Below are positions 33,198 through 41,400 of a stretch of 43,419 nucleotides of DNA, piece by piece. The translations under genes were made by a program, and so were the position numbers. How positions within the stretch are numbered: position 1 is the first letter of the stretch; every line of letters starts with the position of its first letter. Source of the stretch: Bacillota bacterium (GTDB lineage Bacteria > Bacillota > Clostridia > Christensenellales > SZUA-584); the NCBI GenBank assembly GCA_023415915.1, contig JAEZIZ010000082.1, positions 1-43,419 of the forward strand, in the 5' to 3' direction. The notes beneath the pieces are model-generated. The model did no database searches, was not told where the DNA came from, and saw nothing but the letters and a program-made list of their open reading frames with translations.

Positions 33198-35030
33198 ATG
33201 AATGAAATAATACAGGACAAGCTTAAAAACCTTCCCAAGACGCCCGGCGTTTACATGATGAAGAACTCGTCGGGCAAGGTAATATACGTAGGCAAGGCGA
33301 TAGCGCTTAAAAACAGGGTAAGCCAGTATTTCCACAGCCCGAACAGAAAAGACCCCAAAACCGCAGCAATGATCTCGGAAGTCGCGGATTTTGAATATAT
33401 ATTGTGCGATACGGAGATAGAGGCGCTGATACTCGAATGCAATATGATAAAGCGCTACAGCCCGTACTACAATATATTACTGCGCGATGATAAGCATTAT
33501 CCGTACATCAGAATAGACTATAATGAGAGGTTTCCGCGGGTGTACGTGACAAGGCGCGTAAAGAACGACGGCGCGAAATATTACGGGCCTTATATAGCGT
33601 CGCATATGCTGCATGAAATACTCGACACCGTTACGAAAATGTTCCCCATACGCACATGTAAAAAGGACATAACGGGAACGGAGAAGTCAAGGCCGTGCTT
33701 AAACTACGAGATGGGCAGATGCCTCGCGCCGTGCGCCGGAAAAGTCTCGGAGTATGAATACAAACGCATGGTAGACGAGATAGCCGATTTTCTCTCGGGG
33801 CGCTACAAGGGGTTGGAAAAGCAGCTCGAGGAGGAGATGAATGAGGCCTCCCGCAACATGGAGTACGAAAAAGCGGCGGTGATACGCGACAGGATAAGGT
33901 GGCTGCACACGCTGTTCGAGAAGCAAAAAGCGGGCTTCCCCGACCTTAATGACAAGGACGTTTTCGCAGTGTACGAGCAGGACGACGAGGCGGTAGTGCA
34001 GATGTTTCTCGTGCGCAAGGGCGAGCTTAACTATATGGAGCGTTTTTTCATGAAGTGCGCGGGCGAAGGCGAAAGCGACGTGCTCTCTTACCTGATAAAG
34101 CAGTATTATTCGTCGGTGAGCGGCATAGCGAAACAGGTTTACGTAAACGTCGAGCCGGCCGAAAAAGAGCTGATAGAGCGGTGGCTGACCGAGAAGCGCG
34201 GAAGCAAGGTGCAGCTGCGCGTGCCCGAGAAGGGAGACAACAAAAAGCTTGTCGATATGGCGCTCTCCAACGCAAAAGAAGCGCTTACACGAAGGCTTAC
34301 AAGGGCGCAGCGCGAGTACGACGCAACAAAAGGCGCGCTTTTGGAGCTGAAAGAAGCGCTCGGCATGGAGAGCGGCATAAACCGTATGGAGTGCTACGAT
34401 ATATCGAATATACAGGGGACGGACTCCGTGGCGTCTATGGTAGTGTTTACGGACGGTAAACCCGACAAGAGGGAATACCGGCGTTTCAAGATAAAGACCG
34501 TGGAGGGCGCGGATGATTTCGCTTCTATGAACGAGGTGCTTACCAGAAGATTAAAGCGCGGCCTGCAGCAGTCGGAAGGGTTTGAGACAATGCCTACGCT
34601 TATAGTCGTGGACGGCGGCAAAGGTCAGCTTAACGCGGCGTACGACGCGCTTGCCTCGTTAGGGCTCGAGGATATGCCGATTATAAGCCTTGCGAAGAGG
34701 GAAGAAGAAGTGTTCGTGCCGGGCAGAAGCGACCCCATAATACTGGACAGGGACAGCAACGCGCTGAAGCTTTTAACGCGCATAAGGGACGAGGCGCACA
34801 GATTCGCTATTACGTACCACCGTGGGCTGCGGCTGAAAAAGGTGGAAGATTCAGTGCTGCTGAAGATACCGTATGTGGGCGAAGCGCGGGCGAAGGCGCT
34901 GCTTAAACATTTTGAAACTATAGGGGACATAAAGGAAGCGGGTTTTGACGAAATAGTGAGCGTAGAGGGCATGGACGTGCGCTCGGCAAGGGCGGTCGTG
35001 GAATACTTCGAGGCTGACCGCGGCGAATAG
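33198..35030 (+). CDS. uvrC: excinuclease ABC subunit C
   Basis: Nuclease of nucleotide excision repair, 610 residues. The GIY-YIG domain covers residues about 13-95 (PGVYMMKNSSGKVIYVGKA), a four-cysteine iron-sulfur cluster region follows (TCKKD to CLAPCAG, about residues 154-178), a UVR helix pair near 205-240 (LEEEMNEASRNMEYEKAAVIRD), the RNase H-like C-terminal nuclease with MECYDISNIQGTDSVASMVVF, and tandem helix-hairpin-helix motifs at the end. It starts one base after the penicillin-binding protein stop. Complete. Confidence 0.97.
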   Translation: MNEIIQDKLKNLPKTPGVYMMKNSSGKVIYVGKAIALKNRVSQYFHSPNRKDPKTAAMISEVADFEYILCDTEIEALILECNMIKRYSPYYNILLRDDKHYPYIRIDYNERFPRVYVTRRVKNDGAKYYGPYIASHMLHEILDTVTKMFPIRTCKKDITGTEKSRPCLNYEMGRCLAPCAGKVSEYEYKRMVDEIADFLSGRYKGLEKQLEEEMNEASRNMEYEKAAVIRDRIRWLHTLFEKQKAGFPDLNDKDVFAVYEQDDEAVVQMFLVRKGELNYMERFFMKCAGEGESDVLSYLIKQYYSSVSGIAKQVYVNVEPAEKELIERWLTEKRGSKVQLRVPEKGDNKKLVDMALSNAKEALTRRLTRAQREYDATKGALLELKEALGMESGINRMECYDISNIQGTDSVASMVVFTDGKPDKREYRRFKIKTVEGADDFASMNEVLTRRLKRGLQQSEGFETMPTLIVVDGGKGQLNAAYDALASLGLEDMPIISLAKREEEVFVPGRSDPIILDRDSNALKLLTRIRDEAHRFAITYHRGLRLKKVEDSVLLKIPYVGEARAKALLKHFETIGDIKEAGFDEIVSVEGMDVRSARAVVEYFEADRGE

Positions 35031-35095
35031 CCTTGAGTGTTGTAAATTGCCTTGCCGTATTGTAGACTGTAATTGCAGAAATTTCCGGGGGATGT

Positions 35096-36001
35096 ATGGA
35101 GACCGGCAGAATAGCGAAAGCGTTATCAGAAAAAATAAAAGACGTCCGGCTGGGCGAAAGCATGGCGCTGCATACGTCGTTCAAGGCGGGCGGGCCCGCT
35201 GATATAATGGTGCTGCCAAATAGCGCGGACGAGATAAAGCACGCGCTCGCCGTGACGGCGGAGCATGGCTGCCCGCTGTTCGTTATGGGCAGGGGCACGA
35301 ACCTGCTTGTTACGAGCAAAGGCATACGCGGAGTCGTATTAAAGCTTGCGGACAACTTTGCGGGCGCTGAGTTTGAGGGCGAATATATTACAGCTAAAAG
35401 CGGCATGCCGCTCGCGTCGCTGGTAAGGGAAGCGATAGACCACGGGCTGGGCGGAGCGGAATTCCTGGGCGGAATACCCGGCACATTGGGCGGCGCCGTA
35501 TACATGAACGCGGGCGCGTACGAAGGTGAGACGGGCGATTTGGTGGAAGAAGTATACCTTGTGTCGGGAGACGAAGAGATTGCGGTAAAGAAGTGCGACA
35601 TGGGGTTCGGATACAGGTGCAGCATGCTCGGAAAAACGACGTACATCGTTACGGGCGTAAAGCTTAAGCTAAAGCCGTGTAATATGGAAGAAAGCTTAAA
35701 AAAGCTCGCAGAGTTCAACAGGCGGCGCAGAGAGAAGCAGCCTCTCGAATACCCGAGCGCAGGCAGCACGTTCAAGCGCCCAAAAGGGTGCTATGCGGGA
35801 GCGCTTATAGAGCAGGCGGGCTTAAAAGGGCTTACAATAGGCGGCGCACAGGTTTCAGAGAAGCACGCGGGGTTTATAATAAATACAGGGGGAGCCGCGC
35901 CGGAAGACATACTCGCGCTTATAGAAAAAGTGCGCAAAGAGGTGTATGACTACTGCGGCGTCGCCCTGGAGCCGGAAGTAAAGGTAGTGGGCGAGCTATG
36001 A
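35096..36001 (+). CDS. murB: UDP-N-acetylenolpyruvoylglucosamine reductase
   Basis: Reduces UDP-GlcNAc-enolpyruvate to UDP-MurNAc with NADPH and FAD. The 301-residue protein has the FAD motif MGRGTNLLV, GAEFLGGIPGTLGGAVYMNAGAY, the proton-donor serine in YPSAGSTFKRP and the terminal glutamate region ALEPEVKVVG; it is a type II MurB (no extra loop). The ATG at 35096 follows a GGGGG site; the ATG at 35092 is out of frame. It overlaps the PHP gene by four bases. Confidence 0.96.
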   Translation: METGRIAKALSEKIKDVRLGESMALHTSFKAGGPADIMVLPNSADEIKHALAVTAEHGCPLFVMGRGTNLLVTSKGIRGVVLKLADNFAGAEFEGEYITAKSGMPLASLVREAIDHGLGGAEFLGGIPGTLGGAVYMNAGAYEGETGDLVEEVYLVSGDEEIAVKKCDMGFGYRCSMLGKTTYIVTGVKLKLKPCNMEESLKKLAEFNRRRREKQPLEYPSAGSTFKRPKGCYAGALIEQAGLKGLTIGGAQVSEKHAGFIINTGGAAPEDILALIEKVRKEVYDYCGVALEPEVKVVGEL

Positions 36002-36702
36002 AACTTTTTGCGGATTATCATACGCATACGGTGTTCAGCCACGGTACGGGCGGCGTAGACGACAACGTTAAAGCGGCGCTTAAAGCGGGGCTTGGCACAG
36101 TCGGCATAACGGACCACTCCACGGCGAACCTGGCGTACGGCATTAAAAAGGGACGGCTCGGGCAGTATATTGAAACGATAGAAGCCGCGAAAAAGCGGTA
36201 TGCCGGCCGTATCGATATAAAGTCGGGGCTGGAGTTGAACCTTACCGGCCTTGACGGCAGCGCCGATATACCGAAAGGCTACAAGTTTGACATACTGATA
36301 CTCGGGTTCCACAAGTCTGCGCTTCCGATAGACATAAAAACTGCGTGGACTTTTTTTACCGGAAAGTGTTTCGGGCATATAAAAGCGATAACGGACGCCT
36401 ATATGCTTGCGATACAGAAGCGGCGCATAGACATAATATCGCATCCGGGCTACGGCGTTCCGGTAGATTACAGGATGTTAGGAAGGGCGTGTGCCGATTA
36501 CGGCACGCTGTTTGAGATAAACGAGAAACACCCCGACCTTTCGGCGGAAGATATAAACGCGGCGGCTTCGGAGGGCGCAAGGTTTGTAATTTCGAGCGAC
36601 GCGCACCAGCCGCAGGACGTAGGAAAAGTTACAAGGGCGCTCGCGCTTGCAAAGAAAGCGGGGCTTAACGTAAGGCAGATTGCGAACGCCCGGGAGGGAT
36701 GA
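35998..36702 (+). CDS. PHP domain metal-dependent phosphoesterase
   Basis: A 234-residue PHP-fold hydrolase with ligand motifs DYHTHT at the start, ITDHS, a Glu in SGLELN, GFH, ISHPG and SSDAH near the end: a full set for a trinuclear metal centre. Close relatives are annotated as histidinol-phosphatase-like or PHP phosphoesterases; no histidine genes are near, so a nucleotide or other phosphate ester is more likely. It lies between murB and rapZ, a position seen in other Clostridia. Confidence 0.88.
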   Translation: MKLFADYHTHTVFSHGTGGVDDNVKAALKAGLGTVGITDHSTANLAYGIKKGRLGQYIETIEAAKKRYAGRIDIKSGLELNLTGLDGSADIPKGYKFDILILGFHKSALPIDIKTAWTFFTGKCFGHIKAITDAYMLAIQKRRIDIISHPGYGVPVDYRMLGRACADYGTLFEINEKHPDLSAEDINAAASEGARFVISSDAHQPQDVGKVTRALALAKKAGLNVRQIANAREG

Positions 36703-36703
36703 C

Positions 36704-37576
36704 ATGAAATTCATAATAGTAACAGGGCTTTCAGGCGCGGGCAGGTCCCAGGCGCTCAAGCGTCTTGAGGACATGGGCTATTTCTGCGTGGACAACATGC
36801 CTCCCAAGCTTATACCCGGATTTGCCAGGATGTGCGTAGGAAACGAGCATATAGCAAAGGCCGCTACCGTTGTGGACACCCGCATGGGCGATATGTTCGA
36901 GGACATATTCGACGCTATAAAAGCCCTTAAGGATATGAAAAACGTAGAACTCAGCATACTGTTCCTCGACGCGAACGACGAAGCGATAGTTAAGAGGTTC
37001 AAAGAGACGCGCCGCAGGCATCCTATGTCCAAAGACGGAATGGTGACAACGGGAATTACGCTGGAGCGCGGCAAGCTAAGAAGCCTTAAGGACATGGCGA
37101 ATACCACGATAGACACGTCCACATACTCCGTCAAAAAGCTCGGCGAGGTAATGGACAAGCTCTTCAGCGACGAAGGCGAAACCGGCATACTCATCACAGT
37201 GACTACGTTCGGGTATAAAAGGGGCATACCTATAGACGCCGACCTTGTTTTCGACATGAGGTTTATACCAAACCCGTTTTATCAGGAGGAGCTGCGCGAG
37301 CACAACGGCAGGGAAAAGGTGGTGCGCGATTACGTGCTGTCGTTCCCGAGGACGAAAGTGTTCATAGAAAAGGTAAGCGAGCTCGTAAACTATATAGCGC
37401 CTTATTACCTCGAGCAGGATAAAAAACAGCTCGTAATAGCCATAGGGTGTACGGGCGGCATACACAGGAGCGTGGTGGTAGCGGAAGAGCTTTACAGCAT
37501 ATTCAAATCGCAGGGCTACCGCGTAAACATAGAGCACAGGGACATACAGAAAGAATCGGTGATAAGGGAGGAATAA
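36704..37576 (+). CDS. rapZ: RNase adapter protein RapZ / YvcJ family
   Basis: A 290-residue P-loop protein. The start at 36704 (MKFIIVTGLSGAGRSQ) follows GGGAGGG; an in-frame ATG at 36680 lies inside the PHP gene. Walker A has Arg in place of Lys (GAGRS), a variant I also recall from other RapZ groups. LEDMGYFCVDNMPP, LFLDANDE and the C-terminal IAIGCTGGIHRSVVVAEEL are family signatures. In E. coli RapZ controls amino-sugar synthesis; in Bacillus YvcJ is a GTPase affecting competence. Its stop overlaps the whiA start by one base. Confidence 0.95.
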   Translation: MKFIIVTGLSGAGRSQALKRLEDMGYFCVDNMPPKLIPGFARMCVGNEHIAKAATVVDTRMGDMFEDIFDAIKALKDMKNVELSILFLDANDEAIVKRFKETRRRHPMSKDGMVTTGITLERGKLRSLKDMANTTIDTSTYSVKKLGEVMDKLFSDEGETGILITVTTFGYKRGIPIDADLVFDMRFIPNPFYQEELREHNGREKVVRDYVLSFPRTKVFIEKVSELVNYIAPYYLEQDKKQLVIAIGCTGGIHRSVVVAEELYSIFKSQGYRVNIEHRDIQKESVIREE

Positions 37577-38505
37577 TGTCTTTTTCATCGATCGCCAAAG
37601 CTGAAATATGCAAAGTCGAGCCGGGCGATGAATGCTGCGAACTCGCAGAGCTCTCCGCGATGCTGCATACGGCCGGGTCGATAAACATATCGGGCGGCAT
37701 GTTTACGCTGCGGCTCGATACCGAGAACGCGGCGGTTGCGCGCCGGGCGTTTTTGCTAATAAAGCGCATGTACGGCATACACGCCCGCATGGAGATGCAT
37801 TCTAATCCGCTTAAAGGCAACCATATATATTCGCTGTTTATAGACGAGGCAAACGCGCGCATGGTAGCGCTGGACGCGCGCCTTATAGGCGAGGACGGTT
37901 TAAACTTTGCCGCAGACTCGTCGTTTGTAAAGAACCGCTGCTGCAAGGTGGCTTTTTTACGCGGGGCTTTTTTGGGAGGCGGGTCGATAACCAACCCCGA
38001 AAAGCGGTATCATATGGAATTTGTTTGCGGACAAAAGGAATTTGCATCGGGTCTGTTGAATATTATTAAAGAGTTGGGTGTAACGGCGAAAATGATACCC
38101 CGCGGCAGGACGTTCGTGGTGTATCTAAAAGAAGGGGACCCTATCGTTACACTGCTCACGATGATGGGCGCACATTCTTCGATACTCAGCATAGAGAACA
38201 TCCGCATAATGAAGAGCGTCAGAAACACGGTCAACAGGAAAGTCAACTGCGAGACGGGCAATCTTTCAAAAACAGTCAACGCGTCACTTAGGCAACGGGA
38301 AAGCATAGAATACATACAGACACATTTAGGGCTTGATAAGCTCTCTTCGGGGCTGCGGGAGGTCGCGGAAGCAAGGATGAACAACCCCGACGCAACGCTG
38401 GAAGAACTCGCCGCTTATCTTGGAGCCCCTTCAAAATCGGGAGTAAACCATAAGTTAAGAAAGCTTAACAGTATCGCGCAGCAACTAAAAACTACAAGGG
38501 GGTAG
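37576..38505 (+). CDS. whiA: DNA-binding protein WhiA
   Basis: A 309-residue protein with an N-terminal LAGLIDADG-like domain without nuclease residues (RAAFLLIKRMYG, FLRGAFLGGGSITNPEKRYHMEF) and a C-terminal helix-turn-helix (LDKLSSGLREVAEARMNNPDATLEELAAYLGAPSKSGVNHKL). The start at 37576 follows GGGAGG and overlaps rapZ; the frame extends upstream without need. WhiA affects division and sporulation in Actinobacteria and chromosome segregation in Bacillus. It sits between rapZ and the Crh-like gene; yvcK is absent. Confidence 0.96.
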   Translation: MSFSSIAKAEICKVEPGDECCELAELSAMLHTAGSINISGGMFTLRLDTENAAVARRAFLLIKRMYGIHARMEMHSNPLKGNHIYSLFIDEANARMVALDARLIGEDGLNFAADSSFVKNRCCKVAFLRGAFLGGGSITNPEKRYHMEFVCGQKEFASGLLNIIKELGVTAKMIPRGRTFVVYLKEGDPIVTLLTMMGAHSSILSIENIRIMKSVRNTVNRKVNCETGNLSKTVNASLRQRESIEYIQTHLGLDKLSSGLREVAEARMNNPDATLEELAAYLGAPSKSGVNHKLRKLNSIAQQLKTTRG

Positions 38506-38509
38506 TATC

Positions 38510-38767
38510 ATGCAGGCAAAAGAACTCGTAATCAAGAATGAAGACGGGCTTCGGGCGTCGCGCGCGGCCATGTTTGTTCAGGTAGCTAGCAGGTATTCAT
38601 CGCTCATTTTTGTGGAGAAGGGCAACAAGAAGATAAACGCGAAGAGCATAATGGGCGTGCTGTCGCTCGGCGTAAAACAGGGCGAAAAAATATTCATATT
38701 CGCTAACGGCAAGGACGAAGACGAGGCGATAGAAGCGCTCGAAAAGCTAGTAGACTCCGAGATGTAG
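38510..38767 (+). CDS. Crh-like HPr-family protein (His15 replaced)
   Basis: An 85-residue HPr fold. Ser46 with its neighbours is kept (AKSIMGVLSLG), so HPr kinase could still phosphorylate it. The active-site His15 of HPr is Arg here: GLRASRAAMF in place of GLHARPAAxF; Pro18 is also changed. It therefore cannot carry phosphoryl groups in the sugar phosphotransferase chain. Bacillus Crh, which has Gln15 and lies directly after whiA (yvcL), is the known precedent, with a role as CcpA cofactor. Gene order supports this. The AGGGGG site is within the end of whiA. Confidence 0.88.
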   Translation: MQAKELVIKNEDGLRASRAAMFVQVASRYSSLIFVEKGNKKINAKSIMGVLSLGVKQGEKIFIFANGKDEDEAIEALEKLVDSEM

Positions 38768-38818
38768 CGTACCGCATTCATAAAGGTTATTTTCAGGCAG
38801 TCTTTTTAAAGTAAATAA

Positions 38819-38846
38819 TAAAGCCGCAGTCAAGCTGCGGCTTTTA
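38819..38846. terminator. bidirectional intrinsic terminator
   Basis: AAAGCCGCAG/CTGCGGCTTT stem with a 5-base loop and T-run, between the Crh-like gene and the convergent GGGtGRT gene. Confidence 0.88.
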
Positions 38847-38869
38847 GCTCTGATTGTTTAAGAGGCTTA

Positions 38870-39865
38870 TTACAGCGCCTGCGCTACCGCGACGGCTACC
38901 GCTACCGAAGCGCCCACCATCGGGTTGTTGCCCATGCCTATAAGGCCCATCATTTCAACGTGCGCCGGCACTGAGGACGAGCCCGCGAACTGCGCGTCGC
39001 CGTGCATTCTGCCCATAGTATCCGTCATGCCGTAAGAAGCGGGGCCCGCGGCCATGTTGTCGGGGTGAAGCGTGCGGCCCGTGCCGCCGCCCGACGCTAC
39101 GGAGAAGTACTTCTTGCCGTTTTCAATGGCCCATTTCTTATACGTGCCCGCAACGGGGTGCTGGAACCTTGTGGGGTTGGTAGAGTTGCCCGTAATCGAT
39201 ACGTCGACGCCCTCGTGGCGCATTATAGCGACGCCTTCGCTTACGTCGTCCGCGCCGTAGCATTTAACCTTTGCGCGCTCGCCTTCCGAGAAAGCTTTCT
39301 CAAAGGCTATTTTCAATTCGCCGGTTGAGTAGTCGTATTCCGTCTCTACATAGGTAAAGCCGTTGATGCGCGAGATTATGTACGCCGCGTCTTTGCCGAG
39401 GCCGTTGAGTATTATGCGCAGCGGTTTTTTTCTTACCTTGTTGGCAGTCTTCGCTATGCCTATCGCGCCTTCGGCGGCCGCGAACGACTCGTGGCCCGCG
39501 AGGAAGCAGAAGCAATCCGTCTCATCGCGCAGCAGCATTGCGGCGAGGTTGCCGTGTCCAAGACCTACCTGCCTCTGGTCGGCTACGCTGCCCGGTATGC
39601 AGAATGCCTGCAGTCCTATCCCTATCACCTCCGCGGCGTCGGCGGCTATCTTGCAGCCCTTCTTTATCGCTATCGCTGCTCCGAGCGTGTACGCCCATAC
39701 GGCGTTGTCGAACGCTATAGGCTGTACGCCCCTGACTATCTTGCCGACATCGATACCGCGCTCACGGCAGCAGCTTTCAACGTCTTCGAGGCTCGAAAAT
39801 CCGTATTCTTTCATGCAGGCTTCTATGCCCTTTATTCTTCTCTCATATCCTTCAAAACGTATCAT
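38870..39865 (-). CDS. GGGtGRT family protein of unknown function
   Basis: A 331-residue protein named after its motif, here GGGTGRT at residues 259-265, followed by LHPDNMAAGPASYG. Other visible conserved features are PGSVADQRQVGLGHGNLAAMLL, CFCFLAGHESFAAAEGA and the glycine/alanine-rich C-terminus VGASVAVAVAVAQAL. No enzyme fold is obvious. Second gene of a minus-strand pair, 12 bases after an iron-sulfur scaffold-like gene; as far as I recall this pairing is conserved in Clostridia and other anaerobes. A role in cluster- or sulfur-related chemistry is only inferred. Confidence 0.93.
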   Translation of the reverse strand: MIRFEGYERRIKGIEACMKEYGFSSLEDVESCCRERGIDVGKIVRGVQPIAFDNAVWAYTLGAAIAIKKGCKIAADAAEVIGIGLQAFCIPGSVADQRQVGLGHGNLAAMLLRDETDCFCFLAGHESFAAAEGAIGIAKTANKVRKKPLRIILNGLGKDAAYIISRINGFTYVETEYDYSTGELKIAFEKAFSEGERAKVKCYGADDVSEGVAIMRHEGVDVSITGNSTNPTRFQHPVAGTYKKWAIENGKKYFSVASGGGTGRTLHPDNMAAGPASYGMTDTMGRMHGDAQFAGSSSVPAHVEMMGLIGMGNNPMVGASVAVAVAVAQAL

Positions 39866-39877
39866 CGTTCGCTCCTC

Positions 39878-40570
39878 CTATTTCGCGCGCGGGTCAATGT
39901 ATTTGGCCGCATTATCGAACTGTCCGTATGTTCCCGTCGTCTTCTCGAGCGCGGTTTTGGGATCCTCGCCCTTGCGTATGGCCTCCATCATCTTGCCCAA
40001 GTTGACGAACTTGTAACCTATGACTTCGTCGTCCGAATTGAGCGCCAGCTCGGTGACGTAGCCTTCCGCCATTTCAAGGTAACGTACGCCTTTTTCATTT
40101 GTGCCGTACATCGTCCCTATCTGGGAACGAAGGCCTTTGCCCAAATCCTCAAGGCCTGCGCCAATGGGCAGCCCGTCCTCCGAGAACGCCGTCTGCGACC
40201 TGCCGTACGCTATCTGCAAAAACAGCTCTCTCATTGCCGTGTTGATGGCGTCGCACACGAGGTCGGAATTGAGCGCCTCGAGTATCGTCTTGCCGGGCAG
40301 TATCTCTGCCGCCATAGCGGCGCTGTGCGTCATGCCGCTGCAACCAATCGTCTCGACGAGCGCTTCCTCTATTATGCCTTGCTTTACGTTAAGCGTCAGC
40401 TTGCAGGCGCCCTGCTGTGGCGCGCACCAGCCTACGCCGTGCGTAAGCCCCGAGATATCGGTTATCTGCTTGGACTTTACCCACCTGCCTTCTTCGGGAA
40501 TGGGAGCGGGGCCGTGTTTAGGGCCTTTTTTTACGCATACCATTTCTTCCACTTCTCTGGAATACTGCAT
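39878..40570 (-). CDS. NifU/IscU-like iron-sulfur scaffold family protein
   Basis: A 230-residue protein. The central region (residues about 45-125) resembles the IscU/NifU N-terminal fold, with cysteines at 49, 56, 77 and 106 (GVGWCAPQQGACKL, VETIGCSGMTHSAAM, SDLVCDAINTAM); the C77 and C106 contexts fit the scaffold cysteines. It carries an unusual N-terminal segment and a C-terminal extension of about 100 residues that ordinary IscU lacks. First gene of the operon with the GGGtGRT protein; GGGGGA precedes the ATG. Probably a specialised scaffold or sulfur/metal carrier for its partner. Confidence 0.86.
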   Translation of the reverse strand: MQYSREVEEMVCVKKGPKHGPAPIPEEGRWVKSKQITDISGLTHGVGWCAPQQGACKLTLNVKQGIIEEALVETIGCSGMTHSAAMAAEILPGKTILEALNSDLVCDAINTAMRELFLQIAYGRSQTAFSEDGLPIGAGLEDLGKGLRSQIGTMYGTNEKGVRYLEMAEGYVTELALNSDDEVIGYKFVNLGKMMEAIRKGEDPKTALEKTTGTYGQFDNAAKYIDPRAK

Positions 40571-40660
40571 TTGAATTTCCCCCTATGTGAATTTTTTAAC
40601 ATATACATCTATATTTGCATTGTTAAAGCATATATATTTTGTACTGATGCATTATAACAG

Positions 40661-40688
40661 ATTATATCAGCAAAACGGAGAAAATCAA
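40661..40688 (-). promoter_or_regulatory. promoter of the scaffold/GGGtGRT operon
   Basis: Minus strand TTGATT, 16-base spacer, TATAAT; a second TATAAT lies ten bases further (40656-40651). Leader about 85 nt. Confidence 0.5.
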
Positions 40689-40728
40689 ACCATTTTAAGG
40701 CTGTTTTATCGTTATTTTAACGGTGCGG

Positions 40729-40784
40729 CAAAAAAGGGCTTTGGGCGCTTTAAACCGCAAAGCGGGTATAGCGACAAAACCCTT
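40729..40784 (-). terminator. possible terminator after the TetR gene
   Basis: Minus strand: outer AAAGGG/CCCTTT pairing, inner CCGC-TTTG-CGG hairpin, ending in TTTTTT. Imperfect but in the right place for the tetR operon. Confidence 0.4.
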
Positions 40785-40804
40785 TATATTGTAGCGATCT
40801 TTTT

Positions 40805-41377
40805 CTATGCGGTGGTCAGGCCTTTTAATATGAATTCCGCAATATAGTTCATCACCTGCGGAAAATACTGAAGGCCTATCTCTTCCTTGTGGGTATCGAT
40901 ATTTATTAAAGCGGCGAACATTGCCATTATCATTTTGCTGTCTATATCGCTTCGCATTTTTCCTTCATGCTGCCATTTACGTATGGCTTCTAGGAATATG
41001 TCATACATGAAACCGCCGCTGTCGCCGGTTTCTTCACGAAACTTTTTTTCTATGCGGCTGAAAACGTCTCTGTTGTACCACTCCTTTAATATGGGATTAG
41101 CATTCATACCTTCATAATTCATTTGAATCATTTTATTGATGACGCTTAAGGGATCGCCGTTTAAATCTACGGCTTCCATTATTCTCTTTTTTAATTTTTC
41201 GTTTTCCTCTATAAATATCTCCATAAACAGGCTGTCCTTTGAAGTATAGTAGAGGTAGAAGGTGCCTGCGGCTACGCCGGCGGCTTTTGTTATATCCGCG
41301 ACGTTTGTATCCCGGAATCCGCGCGAGCTGAAAAGCTCCTTGCCGCATCTAAAAATCTCCTGCTTTTTATCTGTCAT
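40805..41377 (-). CDS. TetR family transcriptional regulator
   Basis: A 190-residue regulator. The N-terminal 45 residues are a TetR helix-turn-helix (VADITKAAGVAAGTFYLYYTSKDSLF); the C-terminal ligand-binding part is divergent, as usual. AGAGG precedes the ATG. It lies 23 bases downstream of the flavodoxin-fold reductase gene and is probably cotranscribed; the palindrome at 42187-42212 is the likely operator, giving autoregulation. The inducer is unknown. Confidence 0.92.
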   Translation of the reverse strand: MTDKKQEIFRCGKELFSSRGFRDTNVADITKAAGVAAGTFYLYYTSKDSLFMEIFIEENEKLKKRIMEAVDLNGDPLSVINKMIQMNYEGMNANPILKEWYNRDVFSRIEKKFREETGDSGGFMYDIFLEAIRKWQHEGKMRSDIDSKMIMAMFAALINIDTHKEEIGLQYFPQVMNYIAEFILKGLTTA

Positions 41378-41400
41378 GTAACGCCTCTTTACTTAAAGTA

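Noticed and set aside
37447..37575. Upstream extension of whiA
   Set aside because: It lies inside rapZ; ATG 37576 has a good ribosome site and gives the usual WhiA N-terminus.
39491..40657. 388-codon plus-strand frame opposite the GGGtGRT and scaffold genes
   Set aside because: Composition-driven open frame in GC-rich coding sequence; no ribosome site or domain, and both minus-strand genes are convincing.
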